A stretch of DNA of 33,495 bases from Alphaproteobacteria bacterium UBA6038. GTDB lineage: Bacteria; Pseudomonadota; Alphaproteobacteria; Micropepsales; Micropepsaceae. Location: positions 41,930 to 75,424 of the forward strand of contig DIZC01000091.1 in the NCBI GenBank assembly GCA_002429315.1, written 5' to 3'. Positions 8,852-16,979 of the stretch are shown here, one piece after another (the stretch's first letter is position 1; each line of letters starts with the position of its first letter). A program made the translations under genes and the position numbers. The notes below the pieces were generated by a model. That model searched no databases. It saw nothing but the letters and a program-made list of their open reading frames with translations, and was not told the DNA's origin.

Positions 8852-8863
8852 TTTCATCGAAAT

Positions 8864-8879
8864 GCCGGAATTCTCCGGC
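8864..8879 (+). promoter_or_regulatory. Short inverted repeat in the precursor 5' leader
   Basis: GCCGG (8864-8868) pairs with CCGGC (8875-8879) across a 6-nt loop. It lies between the candidate promoter and the precursor ribosome binding site, so it could be an operator half-site pair or a small mRNA hairpin. There is no T-run, so it is not a standard terminator. Confidence 0.3.
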
Positions 8880-8902
8880 CTTTCTAAGGTTGGGTGAGCA
8901 CC

Positions 8903-9076
8903 ATGATTGAAGTGAAGAAAGACGCTGACGTTGCGCAGGAAAAGAGCGCACCGCGTGTGCTTGGCCGCGTTCTCGCTCGCGAACTCACCGCTGAAGAGCT
9001 CGACACCGTAAGCGGTGGTACCCCCCTTACGGACGATGGCAAGGTTTGTGATTCGGATGACGTCCGTCCTGCCTAG
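8903..9076 (+). CDS. Graspetide-type RiPP precursor with double-glycine leader
   Basis: The ATG at 8903 with GGTGAG just upstream gives 57 residues; an in-frame GTG at 8894 would add three. Residues 1-39 are a charged helical leader ending in ELTAEELDTVSGG, the classic Gly-Gly leader end with L28, L33, V36 and G38-G39. Cleavage by a C39 peptidase would release TPLTDDGKVCDSDDVRPA (18 residues). The core has Thr, Ser and Lys as possible nucleophiles and five Asp as possible carboxyl donors, plus one Cys, fitting the omega-ester/omega-amide chemistry of graspetides. The ATP-grasp gene starts 68 nt downstream and the C39 exporter is divergent. The precursor call rests on leader motif, size and context; the cross-link pattern is unknown. 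Confidence 0.85.
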   Translation: MIEVKKDADVAQEKSAPRVLGRVLARELTAEELDTVSGGTPLTDDGKVCDSDDVRPA

Positions 9077-9144
9077 AATGAATTATGTCACTTTGGGCCG
9101 GGGGATTGCCTATAGGTCTCTCGGCCATTTTTTTGGAAAGAGTA

Positions 9145-10260
9145 ATGGCCATACTTATTCTGTCGGTGCCGGCCGATCTTCACAGCTCGGTCGTTCAATG
9201 GTCACTGGCTGCGGCCGGAGTAAAATCCAGTCTTTTTATATTTCCGGACTTCCCGGACAAGCTGCATTTTTCGTGGAGGATTTCGAGCTTTCAGCAAAGG
9301 TCGCTCGATTGGCAGGGATTGAGTAATTCCGATAGCTTAGATGATTATTCGGTGGTCTGGAGCCGGAGGGTCTATAGCGCATCAGTGCCTGCGGATGCCC
9401 ATCAATCTGACCGCAAACACATAGAATATCACAATACGTTGGCCGTACGCTGGCTCAAAAAAGAGCTTCTCAGCAATTCTTTGGCGATCAATTCCGTCCT
9501 CGGGCAAGAAAACGCGGCAAGCAAGATCAACCAACTAACAGCGGCCCGCGATGCCGGTTTGGAAATTCCCGACACCCTTTTTTCCAATGACAAAGACTCG
9601 ATACTTGAATTCCAGAACCGTTATCCAGAGGTAATAGCGAAACCGATTTCTCATGTATACTTTGAAAAGCCGGACGGAGGATTATTTCAGTCATTGACGA
9701 CTATATTACCGCAAGTGCGTGATCTAGACGCACGGTCGTTCTCCTACATGCCATATCTGTTTCAGCCGCTGCTAAGAAAGCGCTCTGATGTGCGTGTGTT
9801 CGTATTGGGGAAAAATCTATTCGCAGTCGAAATTATGAGTCAGACGATGGCTGAAACGTCGGTAGACTTCCGTGCCAGGCCCGCGACGCTCCTTCCTCAC
9901 CGCAGAATAGCACCGCCCGAACATGTCCGGTCGGCAATTTTGGAATTTATGTCAAGAACGGACTTGGTGTTCGGTCAGTTCGATTTTGTGCTCGATCAGG
10001 AAGGAAAGTGGATATTCATTGAGGTCAATGAGCAGGGCAACTGGCTGTGGCTTGAATTGATGGTCCCGGATTTACCATTGGTTGATTGCTTGACGAAATT
10101 CTTGATCGAGGCTGATCCGGAGTTTGAGTATTGCGAAGAACAAATCGACTTCAGTTTCGCTAGATTTAGAAAGAACGTTGATTTCGACGAGTACGTCAGA
10201 GTCGAGCAGGCCAAGCACAATGGCTTCGACCCGCTGGGCAAAACTCTGGAAGTTCCTTAA
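9145..10260 (+). CDS. ATP-grasp RiPP ligase (microviridin/graspetide type)
   Basis: From the ATG at 9145 the product is 371 residues and begins MAILILSVPADLHSSVV, the usual opening of MvdC/MvdD-like maturases. An in-frame ATG at 9085 would add 20 poorly conserved residues. GGAAAGAG lies just before 9145. Further family signs are KINQLTAARDAGLEIPDTL, the K of VIAKPIS, KRSDVRVFVLGKNLFAVEI and the metal/ATP site QFDFVL...WIFIEVNEQGNWLWLE. These enzymes phosphorylate Asp/Glu carboxylates of a leader-bound precursor and join them to Ser/Thr/Lys side chains. It shares an operon with the precursor. A single ATP-grasp gene is present, so one enzyme would make all rings. Confidence 0.9.
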   Translation: MAILILSVPADLHSSVVQWSLAAAGVKSSLFIFPDFPDKLHFSWRISSFQQRSLDWQGLSNSDSLDDYSVVWSRRVYSASVPADAHQSDRKHIEYHNTLAVRWLKKELLSNSLAINSVLGQENAASKINQLTAARDAGLEIPDTLFSNDKDSILEFQNRYPEVIAKPISHVYFEKPDGGLFQSLTTILPQVRDLDARSFSYMPYLFQPLLRKRSDVRVFVLGKNLFAVEIMSQTMAETSVDFRARPATLLPHRRIAPPEHVRSAILEFMSRTDLVFGQFDFVLDQEGKWIFIEVNEQGNWLWLELMVPDLPLVDCLTKFLIEADPEFEYCEEQIDFSFARFRKNVDFDEYVRVEQAKHNGFDPLGKTLEVP

Positions 10261-10340
10261 TCGCTGATTTAGAGTGTGACTTTCGATGTACGGGCGGTGG
10301 TTGAAAATTCACAAGTAGCAGACGAGCACTGGGGGCAGTC

Positions 10341-10694
10341 ATGTGGGCCCTCAATTCCTGCACGGTGATTACGACGGGCGCGAATGATCTGATTGCGCCG
10401 CTACATGACCGAATGCCGGTCATTTTGGCCCCCGAGGACTGGCCAAAATGGCTCGGCGAAGAACCAGCCTCGGAAGACGAGCTCAAGGCTTTGCTGCGGC
10501 CGTTCGACCAGCAGCGGATGCATCTTTGGCCGGAGATCAAGCGCGTCGGCAACGTGAAGAACAACGAGGCTGAACTTGCCGTGCCTGTAGCTCTGCGGCG
10601 AGACGGCGGCCAAGGCAGGCGGCGGCTTAATTTGGACGGCGCGGATGGGTCTCTATTTCCGGCGGCTCATCAGCCGCTCCATCTGCGCCGCTAG
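10341..10694 (+). pseudogene. SRAP (YedK-like) C-terminal fragment
   Basis: Residues 4-80 of this frame match the C-terminal part of SOS-response-associated peptidases: SCTVITTGANDLIAPLHDRM, PVIL, EDWPKWLGE, ALLRPF and VGNVKNNEAEL. The essential N-terminal half, with the Cys2 that binds abasic sites, is absent, and the tail after about 10580 is unrelated. It is a dead fragment lying just after the ATP-grasp gene and opening a run of decayed genes. Confidence 0.75.
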
Positions 10695-10751
10695 ATCGCG
10701 ACGGCTTGCGAGTAGGCGAAGACTTGTTCGAGTGTTTTCACATCCGCACCT

Positions 10752-11089
10752 CTATCGGCTTCGCGTGTTTCCAGGACTTCCAGATTTTTGCTGCCTCAGT
10801 ATTGCCACCCGCCACTGCGCTTCTGCCCACATTGACCCTCCCGGAGGGTTCTTGGATTTTCCCGAGTTGTGGTGGGATCGACTTGAGGAGAATGGCTGGT
10901 TAGCTCCTCGCTCTTTCCCACCGTGGCGCATAGCTTCGCGCAGCTTGACGATGTCCGACTCTTCGAAGAGCTTGCGGCAGCCGTTGAGATAGTAGTGTGG
11001 GTATAGCTTGACCGCTCCTGGAGCGCCCGGCGCGATATGCGTAGGTGGTCCGCAGCTTCTTTCATTGTGAAGGCAGATTGCAGGGTCAC
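10752..11089 (-). pseudogene. Frameshifted HTH (excisionase-like) DNA-binding protein
   Basis: The frame from 11089 reads MTLQSAFTMKEAADHLRISR and RALQE, then a shifted frame continues VKLYPHYYLNGCRKLFEESD and IVKLREAMRHGGKE, ending at 10752. Together they form the small HTH/MerR-type DNA-binding protein often found beside alphaproteobacterial integrases. One missing base near 11007-11012 explains the shift. No integrase follows it, so it may be left over from an earlier mobile element. Confidence 0.6.
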
Positions 11090-11107
11090 GTTGCCCCGGA
11101 GTCCTAA

Positions 11108-11295
11108 CTACTTGCGTTTCAGCTTCTCTGCTTCGCGGTCGAGCGTCTCGCGGTTGTTGCCATGCTGGCGGATCAGATTGCGGGCTTCGTCCGCCGTAAT
11201 GCCATGCTTTGTACAAAGTCTTCTACCTCGTAGCCCTCTCCACCAGCCACTCGGCTTCGGTCGGGGTTGCCTACCTTTGTCTTGTCGTCTGGTAT
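11108..11295 (-). pseudogene. Frameshifted DUF3606-like small protein
   Basis: In one frame the minus strand gives DDKTKVGNPDRSR followed by GYEVEDFVQ. In the next it gives KHGITADEARNLIRQHGNNR and ETLDREAEKLKRK to the stop at 11108. The pair reads as a DUF3606-type protein of about 60 residues broken by loss of one A in an A-run near 11215. The start region reads ATA rather than ATG at 11293-11295. The function of DUF3606 proteins is unknown. Confidence 0.55.
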
Positions 11296-11356
11296 TGATG
11301 TGCTTCGGTCGGTTCAAATGTGTAAACAAATGGTGGGGCAAAAGCGTTTCAGCGGA

Positions 11357-12378
11357 ATGCCAACAGCCAAGCTCAGCGCAGGCGCCAAAAGGCTGACGAG
11401 CAGCCAGCGCCAATACCGGTCGGATTTCCCTGCTGGCTTCATCAAGCCGCAGCTCTGCGAACTCGTGAAGTCACCGCCAGTCGGCGACAACTGGGTGCAT
11501 GAGACAAAACTCGATGGCTATCGCATGCAGATGCAGGTCCGAAACGGCAAGAGCACATTCTACAGCCGAAAGGGGCTCGACTGGACGCATCGGTTTCCAG
11601 AGATTGCACGCGCTTGTCAGGCGATGGGCAACGCGATCATTGACGGGGAGGTCTGTGCGGTTGGGAGTGATGGCCTGCCCACTTTTGCCGGCCTGACCGA
11701 CGCCCTCTCCGCCAAGCGCACCGGCAGCTTGGTGTACTACGCGTTCGATCTGATGGCGGAAGATACCGAAAGCCTGGTCCCCTACCCGCTGTTCACGCGC
11801 AAGAATGCCCTCAAACAGCTGACCAAGAAGCTGAAGCTAGGTGACCGGGAGCGCGTCGTCTATGTCGATCACCAGGGCGATGGCAAGGCGCGATGCACGA
11901 AGCTGCCTGCAAGATGGGATTGGAAGGGATCGTCTCGAAGCGGAGCGATGCGCCCTATCAGCCGGATGACCGGTCAGGGATATGGTGTAAGGCGAAGTGC
12001 CGGGCGAGTCAGGAACTGGTTGTCGGAGGCTGGAAGACTACAGGCAGCGCGTTCCGCTCCCTGATCGTCGGCGCCTATCGGGGCGGAAAGTTCGTCTACG
12101 TCGGCACAGTCGGCACGGGATTCAACTCGCGCAATCTCCCGCAGCTGGTCACTGCTTTGGAAGCACGAGCTTCGTCGAAGCGGCCGTTTGAGAACTCAGG
12201 CAAGCCTAAGGCTTCGCGAGATGTGCACTGGATCGAACCGACGCTCGCGATTGAAGCCGAGATCGCGAGCTGGACCAGCGATGGCATGGTTCGGCAGGCC
12301 TCGTTCGAAGGCATCCGCGAGGACAAGTCGGCGAAAAGCGTGGTTGTCGGGATGCCATCGAACTTAGTCAGCCAGTGA
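11357..12378 (+). pseudogene. ATP-dependent DNA ligase (LigD-type ligase domain), frameshifted
   Basis: The first frame from the ATG at 11357 carries the nucleotidyltransferase core: ETKLDGYRMQ with the adenylated Lys, FYSRKGLDWT, IIDGEVCAVG, VYYAFDLM. From about 11893 the protein continues in the next frame with KMGLEGIVSKR, WCKAKC and an OB-fold (VVGGWKTTGSAFRSLIVGAY, YVGTVGTGF), ending at 12378. A one-base loss near 11890 (GATGGCAAGGCGCGATGCAC) separates them. No primase or phosphoesterase domain is attached and no Ku gene is nearby. It is probably dead unless the shift is a sequencing error. Confidence 0.8.
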
Positions 12379-12438
12379 CTGATTCACGTTCGTGACTCAT
12401 GCTGCCCGCCGACCGCTAAAGCCGATGGTGGTCGAATG

Positions 12439-12660
12439 TCACTGCAATAGATCGAGCGGCTTCACACGGAGCGCCTTCGCAAATCGCTCCACAATATCGA
12501 GCGTAGGATTGCGCTGGCCGCGCTCGATCTGGCCGACATAGGTAACGGCAAGCTCCACTTCGTCCGCCAACGCCTCCTGACTCAGTCCCCGCTCCTTGCG
12601 GTACTTGCGGAGATTTGTGCCGAGGATTCGCGCCAGTCGCATATGCGAAGGCGGAACCAT
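12439..12660 (-). CDS. XRE-family (Cro/CI-type) transcriptional regulator
   Basis: The 73-residue protein is almost wholly an HTH_3 domain: LGTNLRKYRKERGLSQEALA, DEVELAVTYVGQIERGQRNP, TLDIVERFAKALRV. The size is typical of restriction-modification controller proteins and small island regulators. A second possible start (Met7, 12642) removes six residues. The gene is divergent from the secreted-protein gene at 12712, with a perfect 16-bp palindrome (12677-12692) between them, so autoregulation and control of the neighbour are likely. No methylase or restriction gene is adjacent. Confidence 0.85.
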   Translation of the reverse strand: MVPPSHMRLARILGTNLRKYRKERGLSQEALADEVELAVTYVGQIERGQRNPTLDIVERFAKALRVKPLDLLQ

Positions 12661-12676
12661 TTCTTAATCGGTTGCC

Positions 12677-12692
12677 AGTCACTATAGTGACT
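12677..12692. promoter_or_regulatory. Perfect 16-bp palindrome, likely XRE operator
   Basis: AGTCACTATAGTGACT is its own reverse complement. It lies between the start of the XRE regulator (12660, minus) and the divergent gene (12712, plus), where an autoregulatory operator is expected. Binding by the neighbouring regulator is inference. Confidence 0.6.
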
Positions 12693-12711
12693 ATTGCGAA
12701 GGGGCGAGCAG

Positions 12712-13233
12712 ATGGAATACGGCACGACTCGGCGGTCAGCATCCCCTTGGCGCTCGGTATTTTCTGGCTGCCTTTTTATCTGTCGCACTAAGCGCTCAAT
12801 TTTGTTGTTGCCCCTAATTTTATGTTTAAGTGCAATTCCTGTGAATGCCAATCCGCTCTTAGGTCCGAATGACGGCAGTTCGCAAATCTCGGAACTCGTA
12901 ACGAAAGCTCGTGTTGAGTTTGAAAATCGACTCGCAGACTATCCGAGCGCGCGTTTCCGAGATGTGACAGCTCACTATACGGACTATTCGGGAGACCGTC
13001 ATTTTTATCTCTGTGGATTCGTGAATTCCAAAAACCCATTCGGCGGTTATGCGGGCTGGAAACCATTTGTTATAATGGAAATACCACCGTCTTTCGCCCT
13101 GAGCCTTTCCTTATACGAGTGGGAGCCCCTTGATGCGCAGCTATTTCTCGATACATGCGATGAAGCCAAGGGACGCAAACTGAGAGACTACAGCGGGATT
13201 CTTAGTTACAGCAACCCGCATAGCATTAAGTAG
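12712..13233 (+). CDS. Secreted or anchored hypothetical protein
   Basis: From the ATG at 12712 (with GGGGCGAG upstream) the product is 173 residues. A hydrophobic stretch at about 28-46 (SILLLPLILCLSAIPVNA) suggests a signal peptide after a long positively charged start. The mature part contains ARFRDVTAHYTDYSGDRHFY, LCGFVNSKNPFGGY and AGWKPFVIM, a pattern I recall from small uncharacterised proteobacterial and phage-linked proteins (CGxVNxKNxFGGYxGxxPF). It is divergent from an XRE regulator and shares its operator. The role is unknown. Confidence 0.65.
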   Translation: MEYGTTRRSASPWRSVFSGCLFICRTKRSILLLPLILCLSAIPVNANPLLGPNDGSSQISELVTKARVEFENRLADYPSARFRDVTAHYTDYSGDRHFYLCGFVNSKNPFGGYAGWKPFVIMEIPPSFALSLSLYEWEPLDAQLFLDTCDEAKGRKLRDYSGILSYSNPHSIK

Positions 13234-13248
13234 GCGCCATTATGGCGC
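13234..13248. terminator. Stem-loop immediately after the secreted-protein gene
   Basis: GCGCCA (13234-13239) and TGGCGC (13243-13248) pair across a 3-nt loop directly after the TAG stop. There is no T-run after it on the plus strand, so intrinsic termination is uncertain. Confidence 0.35.
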
Positions 13249-13294
13249 AAACACACCTAGCTTCTTCTGATCCCGTCCGCTGCACTCTTGCAGC

Positions 13295-13411
13295 ATGAGC
13301 AAATCCCTCAATCCTGATCCCGAAAAGGCTCTCCCCCACGTCGTAACCGCACTGATCGACAAGCGAACGGAGATCGCTGGCAAGATCGAAAAGCTGCAAA
13401 GAGGTGATTAA
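13295..13411 (+). CDS. Short 38-residue ORF, probable N-terminal remnant
   Basis: The ATG at 13295 opens a frame reading DPEKALPHVVTALIDKRTEI and AGKIEKLQRGD before a stop at 13409-13411. The KR-EIAGxIE pattern resembles the start of small coiled-coil proteins common beside alphaproteobacterial recombinases (ALIxKRAEIAGxIE...). It ends abruptly, so it is probably a truncated copy. Nothing supported follows it up to the helicase stop at 13569. Confidence 0.35.
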   Translation: MSKSLNPDPEKALPHVVTALIDKRTEIAGKIEKLQRGD

Positions 13412-13568
13412 CCGTGTCCTCGGTATCGAAGGGGGCACCGATCCGCAAGGCGGTCCATCGACGCGTGCTATGACGATGGACGACCTTTCCATATGTTTAC
13501 ATGTTCAAAGAACGCGCCCCTTCCTTCCCGGGAGCAGGCAATCTGCGTACGTGAGGAAAATCTAAATG

Positions 13569-16500
13569 CTAACCCTCGACGACCTTTGCTCCCGCTTCTG
13601 CCCGTGCAAACAGATTGAGCCGGATCAAGTCCTCGATTGAACCTGCGGATACATCCAACAACCGGGGACTCTGAACCACTATCGCCAAGCACTGGGCGCG
13701 GCTGATGGCGACATTGAATCGATTGCGGCTGAAGAGGAATTCCGTCCCGCGCGGGGCATCATCCCCATGCGAAGTTGCCATTGAAACAATGAGCACCGGC
13801 GCTTCCTGCCCCTGAAACTTGTCGACCGTTCCTACCCGCGCGCCATTCGGAAGTGACTGCCTCAACGCGTTCACCTGCATGTTGAAGGGCGAGACGATCA
13901 GGATGTCTTCCAGCAAAAGCGGCCGAATGGCTCCTTTCTCGTCGCGGAACCTTTGCTTCAGCAGGCTCCGAACCAAGACCGTGACTGCTTTTGCCTCTTC
14001 TAAGCTGCTCTGCGTGCAGCCTTGATGCCGGACAATGCAGAAGCTGATGCCGGCCGGCTTTAACGTGGGATGAGTCTCGTCGTTGAGAATGAGCATTCTC
14101 TCTGATGCACAATCGGCAGAGGTGAGCCTCCCGTCATAAACAGCTTCCGACACGAATTCGCATAACGCAGGGTGCAGCCGGTAGCTGATATTCAGGAGAA
14201 TGCCTCGCTTAGGGGGGATCGTCGCTTGATGCTGGAGAAGATAAGTAAGGCAGGAGAGGCCGGTCTCGCCCGGATGCACTCCCTGTATGGGTTGGGCGAG
14301 TTGCATCTGATCCCCGATCAACACGAGGTTCTTGGCGCATCCTGCCATTGCGACGAGGTTGGCAAGGGCGACCTGTCCGGCTTCGTCGACGAACAGGTAG
14401 TCGTACGATTCGAGCTCCTCGTGGGCGAAATGGAAGGCGGTGCCTCCAACCAGCTGGTGCTCTCGTCCGACGTCTAGGCTTGCTTCCACTGAGGTGATGC
14501 ACTCCCCCTCAAAATACGACTCGTCATTCTGCGCACTTGCCTTCTTCACGCCGGCAAACGCAAAACCGTCTTCGATTGCTCGTTCCTCAACTTTCTTGAG
14601 AAGCAGGTTGATGGCCTTGTGGGAATTGGAAGCGACGCCGACGCGCTTACCATCCTTCAGCAAGGCCAGAATCGCGTGGGAAGCCGTATAGGTCTTTCCG
14701 GAGCCGGGCGGCCCCTGGATGAATAGCGCGGTGTGATCCATTGCTTGGATGGTCCGGATCGTCCCGGACAGCAATTCTTCTCGTGGAGCAAGGAGGTCAG
14801 CTCCAGGTCGAGACCCCCGAATGCGTGGAGGATTGCGGAGAAGGACGTCCATCAATGCGCGATCCTGATCGAGAGCTCCGGCGGCGAACCGCTCGGCAAA
14901 GCTTTTAACGGCGTCGGAGAGTGGCGTCTGGTTCACTGGCTTTTGCGGCAGCAGCGAGAACGCAGCAGGCAGGTCGTCCTGGCCCACACCACGTTTGAGG
15001 ACGAGCACGCCGTCCTCGCAAGCGATGCTCGCGACCTTTCCAGCGGCGGTGAGGGTGTCGGGGAACACAGGCGTGCTGCCAGCCTTGAATTTAGTGTCCT
15101 GCGGCGGAAATTTGCATGTAAGTAGGTTTGAGCGCTTCACGGTTTCGACTGGCGCAGTGACATCGAAGGTGATCGCGCCAAGGCTCTCGGCGTCATCAAT
15201 CAATTCATCATCCGACCAGGTTTGCCGCTCGAAAATTGCCCACCAGTGGGGCTTTTGGGAGCGCTGGTGGAACCACAAAAGTTCGGCGACCAAGTCTCTG
15301 AGCTTCTCATCTCCTACGGACGCGGTGCGCACCCGCTGCGCAAGGCGCGTCAATTCTCGTTCCCGCGCTTCGCGCTCCGCCGCGCGTGATCCCGTGGTTT
15401 CCTCGTCTGAAGGTGAGATGGGCGCGCGGTAGCTGCCGCCTTTTGGACGCAGTCCTTCGAGCCACTCATGCAATTTTGCGGTCGAGAGGCAGTCCTCTCG
15501 ATTGTATTCTTCGATCTGCGCGAGCGTGGATAGATCGTGCGTGAGACGCCATTGCTCATACTGGACAATGCTGTCGGCCGCGTTCGCGACCTCGCCGGCG
15601 CGACCGCCCCAATAGAGCGCTTCGAGTGTTTTCAGCGAATAATTTTCAGTCGACGCGCGGATGCTCTGCCGGAGTACACGATATAAGTCTACGAACCGGT
15701 GCTCCCGCAGGAGACGATCAAGTTTCTGCTCCCGCGTGGCGTAGCGCATCGCCAGCCGCTTGAACGCAGTGATTTCGTAGCTCGCGTAATGGTAGAGGTG
15801 CGATCCTGGAAATCTTTCGAGGTGCGCCGTGATCAGATCAATCACCCGCTCGAATGCAGCCTTCTCCTTGTTGTGATTGTGCGCCCAGAAACAGCGGTAG
15901 ACGGGCTCGCTTGCGTGACCCAGTGGCCCGAAAAGCCCGAAAAGATATTCGAGACCTTCCGGATGAAGCGGGTCTCCTTCCAAATCCAGCCAGAGGTCTC
16001 CCCCGTTGGGGGGTGGCAGCAAGGTGAAGCCTCGACCCGCTTCGAGCGGTAGGAGCTCGATAGAATGGATGCCCGTCTCGCGTGCTGCTTTTTGGAGTCG
16101 TGCCTGGGAAACAAGTTTGGGCAGGGTCTCCTCACCGATGCCCCTTACGCGAAGGCCAGGGGCAACGTCGGTAAGGTCAGACATCGTCCGAATCCCCGCA
16201 GCCTCAAGCTTGAGCAGCTGACCCGTGCGCAATCCCGCTACGAAGATCGGACTGTCCGCTTGGCGCCATTCGCTTTCGCAACGCGACTTGTATCCGCATG
16301 TCTTGCACGCTGGGCACCGGAGGGCCCGCGTGAGCTTTGGCTCTGCGGCTGCGAAATCCTCCAGACGGTGCATCAAGCGACGAACGATGTGCTCTGTTTG
16401 GGCAAGATCAAATCGCTCCGGCTCTGCTACGGAGCCGTGGATGACACCCTCTCTGATGGCTGTTCCCGTAGTGCGGTTGAGCAGTTCGGCGTATGTCCCA

Positions 16501-16979
16501 AGCTGAAGGACATGGCCCAGTTTTGCACTTTTCGAGAGCTTCGCATCCTCTGGGCGAGAATCGCCGCCCATCCGAACCAGGAAGTCCGCAAATCCAAGCC
16601 ACCGTCCGCTGACCAGAGCCGCCTGATAAATAACCCGAGCACCCGAACTTATTGCATCCAGAGTGCGATGGACACGCTCCTCCAAGCTCACGCCGGTTGT
16701 CGGTATCCGGACAGCAGCCTGCTCGGTTGTGCGTTCCAGTCGCTCAAGGACTGAAGCTTGGTGCTCTAGCCCTTTTGTTCGGAACAATGCCTGCGTCTCA
16801 TCGTCCTGATCGGAGAGAGATATGCCGGCGAGCCGCAGTGCGACCTGGTGCTCGCATCCGAGAAATTGGATCAGCAAGGTTGGGGAGAGATAGCTTCCTA
16901 CGCCAAGGGGAGTCCCGCACAAATTTGCGGCAGGAGTGATATCACTTGGGTGCATCGGCTTAGCGTCTGATAGAAACAT
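13569..16979 (-). CDS. RecB-like nuclease / TM0106-type / superfamily-1 helicase fusion
   Basis: The ATG at 16979 gives about 1136 residues. Residues 120-240 are a PD-(D/E)XK nuclease of the RecB/Cas4 type (GFADFL, EDAKL, then CPACKTCGYKSRC, a possible metal-binding Cys cluster). Residues about 325-500 are an RNase H-like exonuclease domain (LWLDLEGDP, DLYRVLRQ, YNREDC), as in TM0106-family proteins. Residues about 750-1100 are a helicase (Walker A GPPGSGKT, DEAGQ box, ISYRLHP, GTVDKFQGQEA, NVAISRA). It would unwind and degrade DNA or RNA ends. It overlaps the upstream 75-residue gene by 20 nt and is last in a three-gene operon. The gene appears intact among decayed neighbours, suggesting selection. 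A defence role is inference. Confidence 0.88.
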   Translation of the reverse strand: MFLSDAKPMHPSDITPAANLCGTPLGVGSYLSPTLLIQFLGCEHQVALRLAGISLSDQDDETQALFRTKGLEHQASVLERLERTTEQAAVRIPTTGVSLEERVHRTLDAISSGARVIYQAALVSGRWLGFADFLVRMGGDSRPEDAKLSKSAKLGHVLQLGTYAELLNRTTGTAIREGVIHGSVAEPERFDLAQTEHIVRRLMHRLEDFAAAEPKLTRALRCPACKTCGYKSRCESEWRQADSPIFVAGLRTGQLLKLEAAGIRTMSDLTDVAPGLRVRGIGEETLPKLVSQARLQKAARETGIHSIELLPLEAGRGFTLLPPPNGGDLWLDLEGDPLHPEGLEYLFGLFGPLGHASEPVYRCFWAHNHNKEKAAFERVIDLITAHLERFPGSHLYHYASYEITAFKRLAMRYATREQKLDRLLREHRFVDLYRVLRQSIRASTENYSLKTLEALYWGGRAGEVANAADSIVQYEQWRLTHDLSTLAQIEEYNREDCLSTAKLHEWLEGLRPKGGSYRAPISPSDEETTGSRAAEREARERELTRLAQRVRTASVGDEKLRDLVAELLWFHQRSQKPHWWAIFERQTWSDDELIDDAESLGAITFDVTAPVETVKRSNLLTCKFPPQDTKFKAGSTPVFPDTLTAAGKVASIACEDGVLVLKRGVGQDDLPAAFSLLPQKPVNQTPLSDAVKSFAERFAAGALDQDRALMDVLLRNPPRIRGSRPGADLLAPREELLSGTIRTIQAMDHTALFIQGPPGSGKTYTASHAILALLKDGKRVGVASNSHKAINLLLKKVEERAIEDGFAFAGVKKASAQNDESYFEGECITSVEASLDVGREHQLVGGTAFHFAHEELESYDYLFVDEAGQVALANLVAMAGCAKNLVLIGDQMQLAQPIQGVHPGETGLSCLTYLLQHQATIPPKRGILLNISYRLHPALCEFVSEAVYDGRLTSADCASERMLILNDETHPTLKPAGISFCIVRHQGCTQSSLEEAKAVTVLVRSLLKQRFRDEKGAIRPLLLEDILIVSPFNMQVNALRQSLPNGARVGTVDKFQGQEAPVLIVSMATSHGDDAPRGTEFLFSRNRFNVAISRAQCLAIVVQSPRLLDVSAGSIEDLIRLNLFARAEAGAKVVEG

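Noticed and set aside
8736..8951. 71-codon minus-strand frame across the precursor control region
   Set aside because: It overlaps the precursor start and promoter and has no motif; the divergent layout explains the region better.
9085..9144. Upstream start for the ATP-grasp gene
   Set aside because: The 20 extra residues do not resemble the family, whose members begin at the ILILS-P-D strand; a better SD precedes 9145.
13226..13492. 88-codon minus-strand frame
   Set aside because: Antisense to the short KREIAGKIE-type plus frame, with no recognisable motif or ribosome binding site.
16935..16946. Perfect palindrome AGTGATATCACT near the helicase start
   Set aside because: It resembles the TGATAT operator half-sites but has no 5-bp spacer and lies in coding sequence; likely coincidental.
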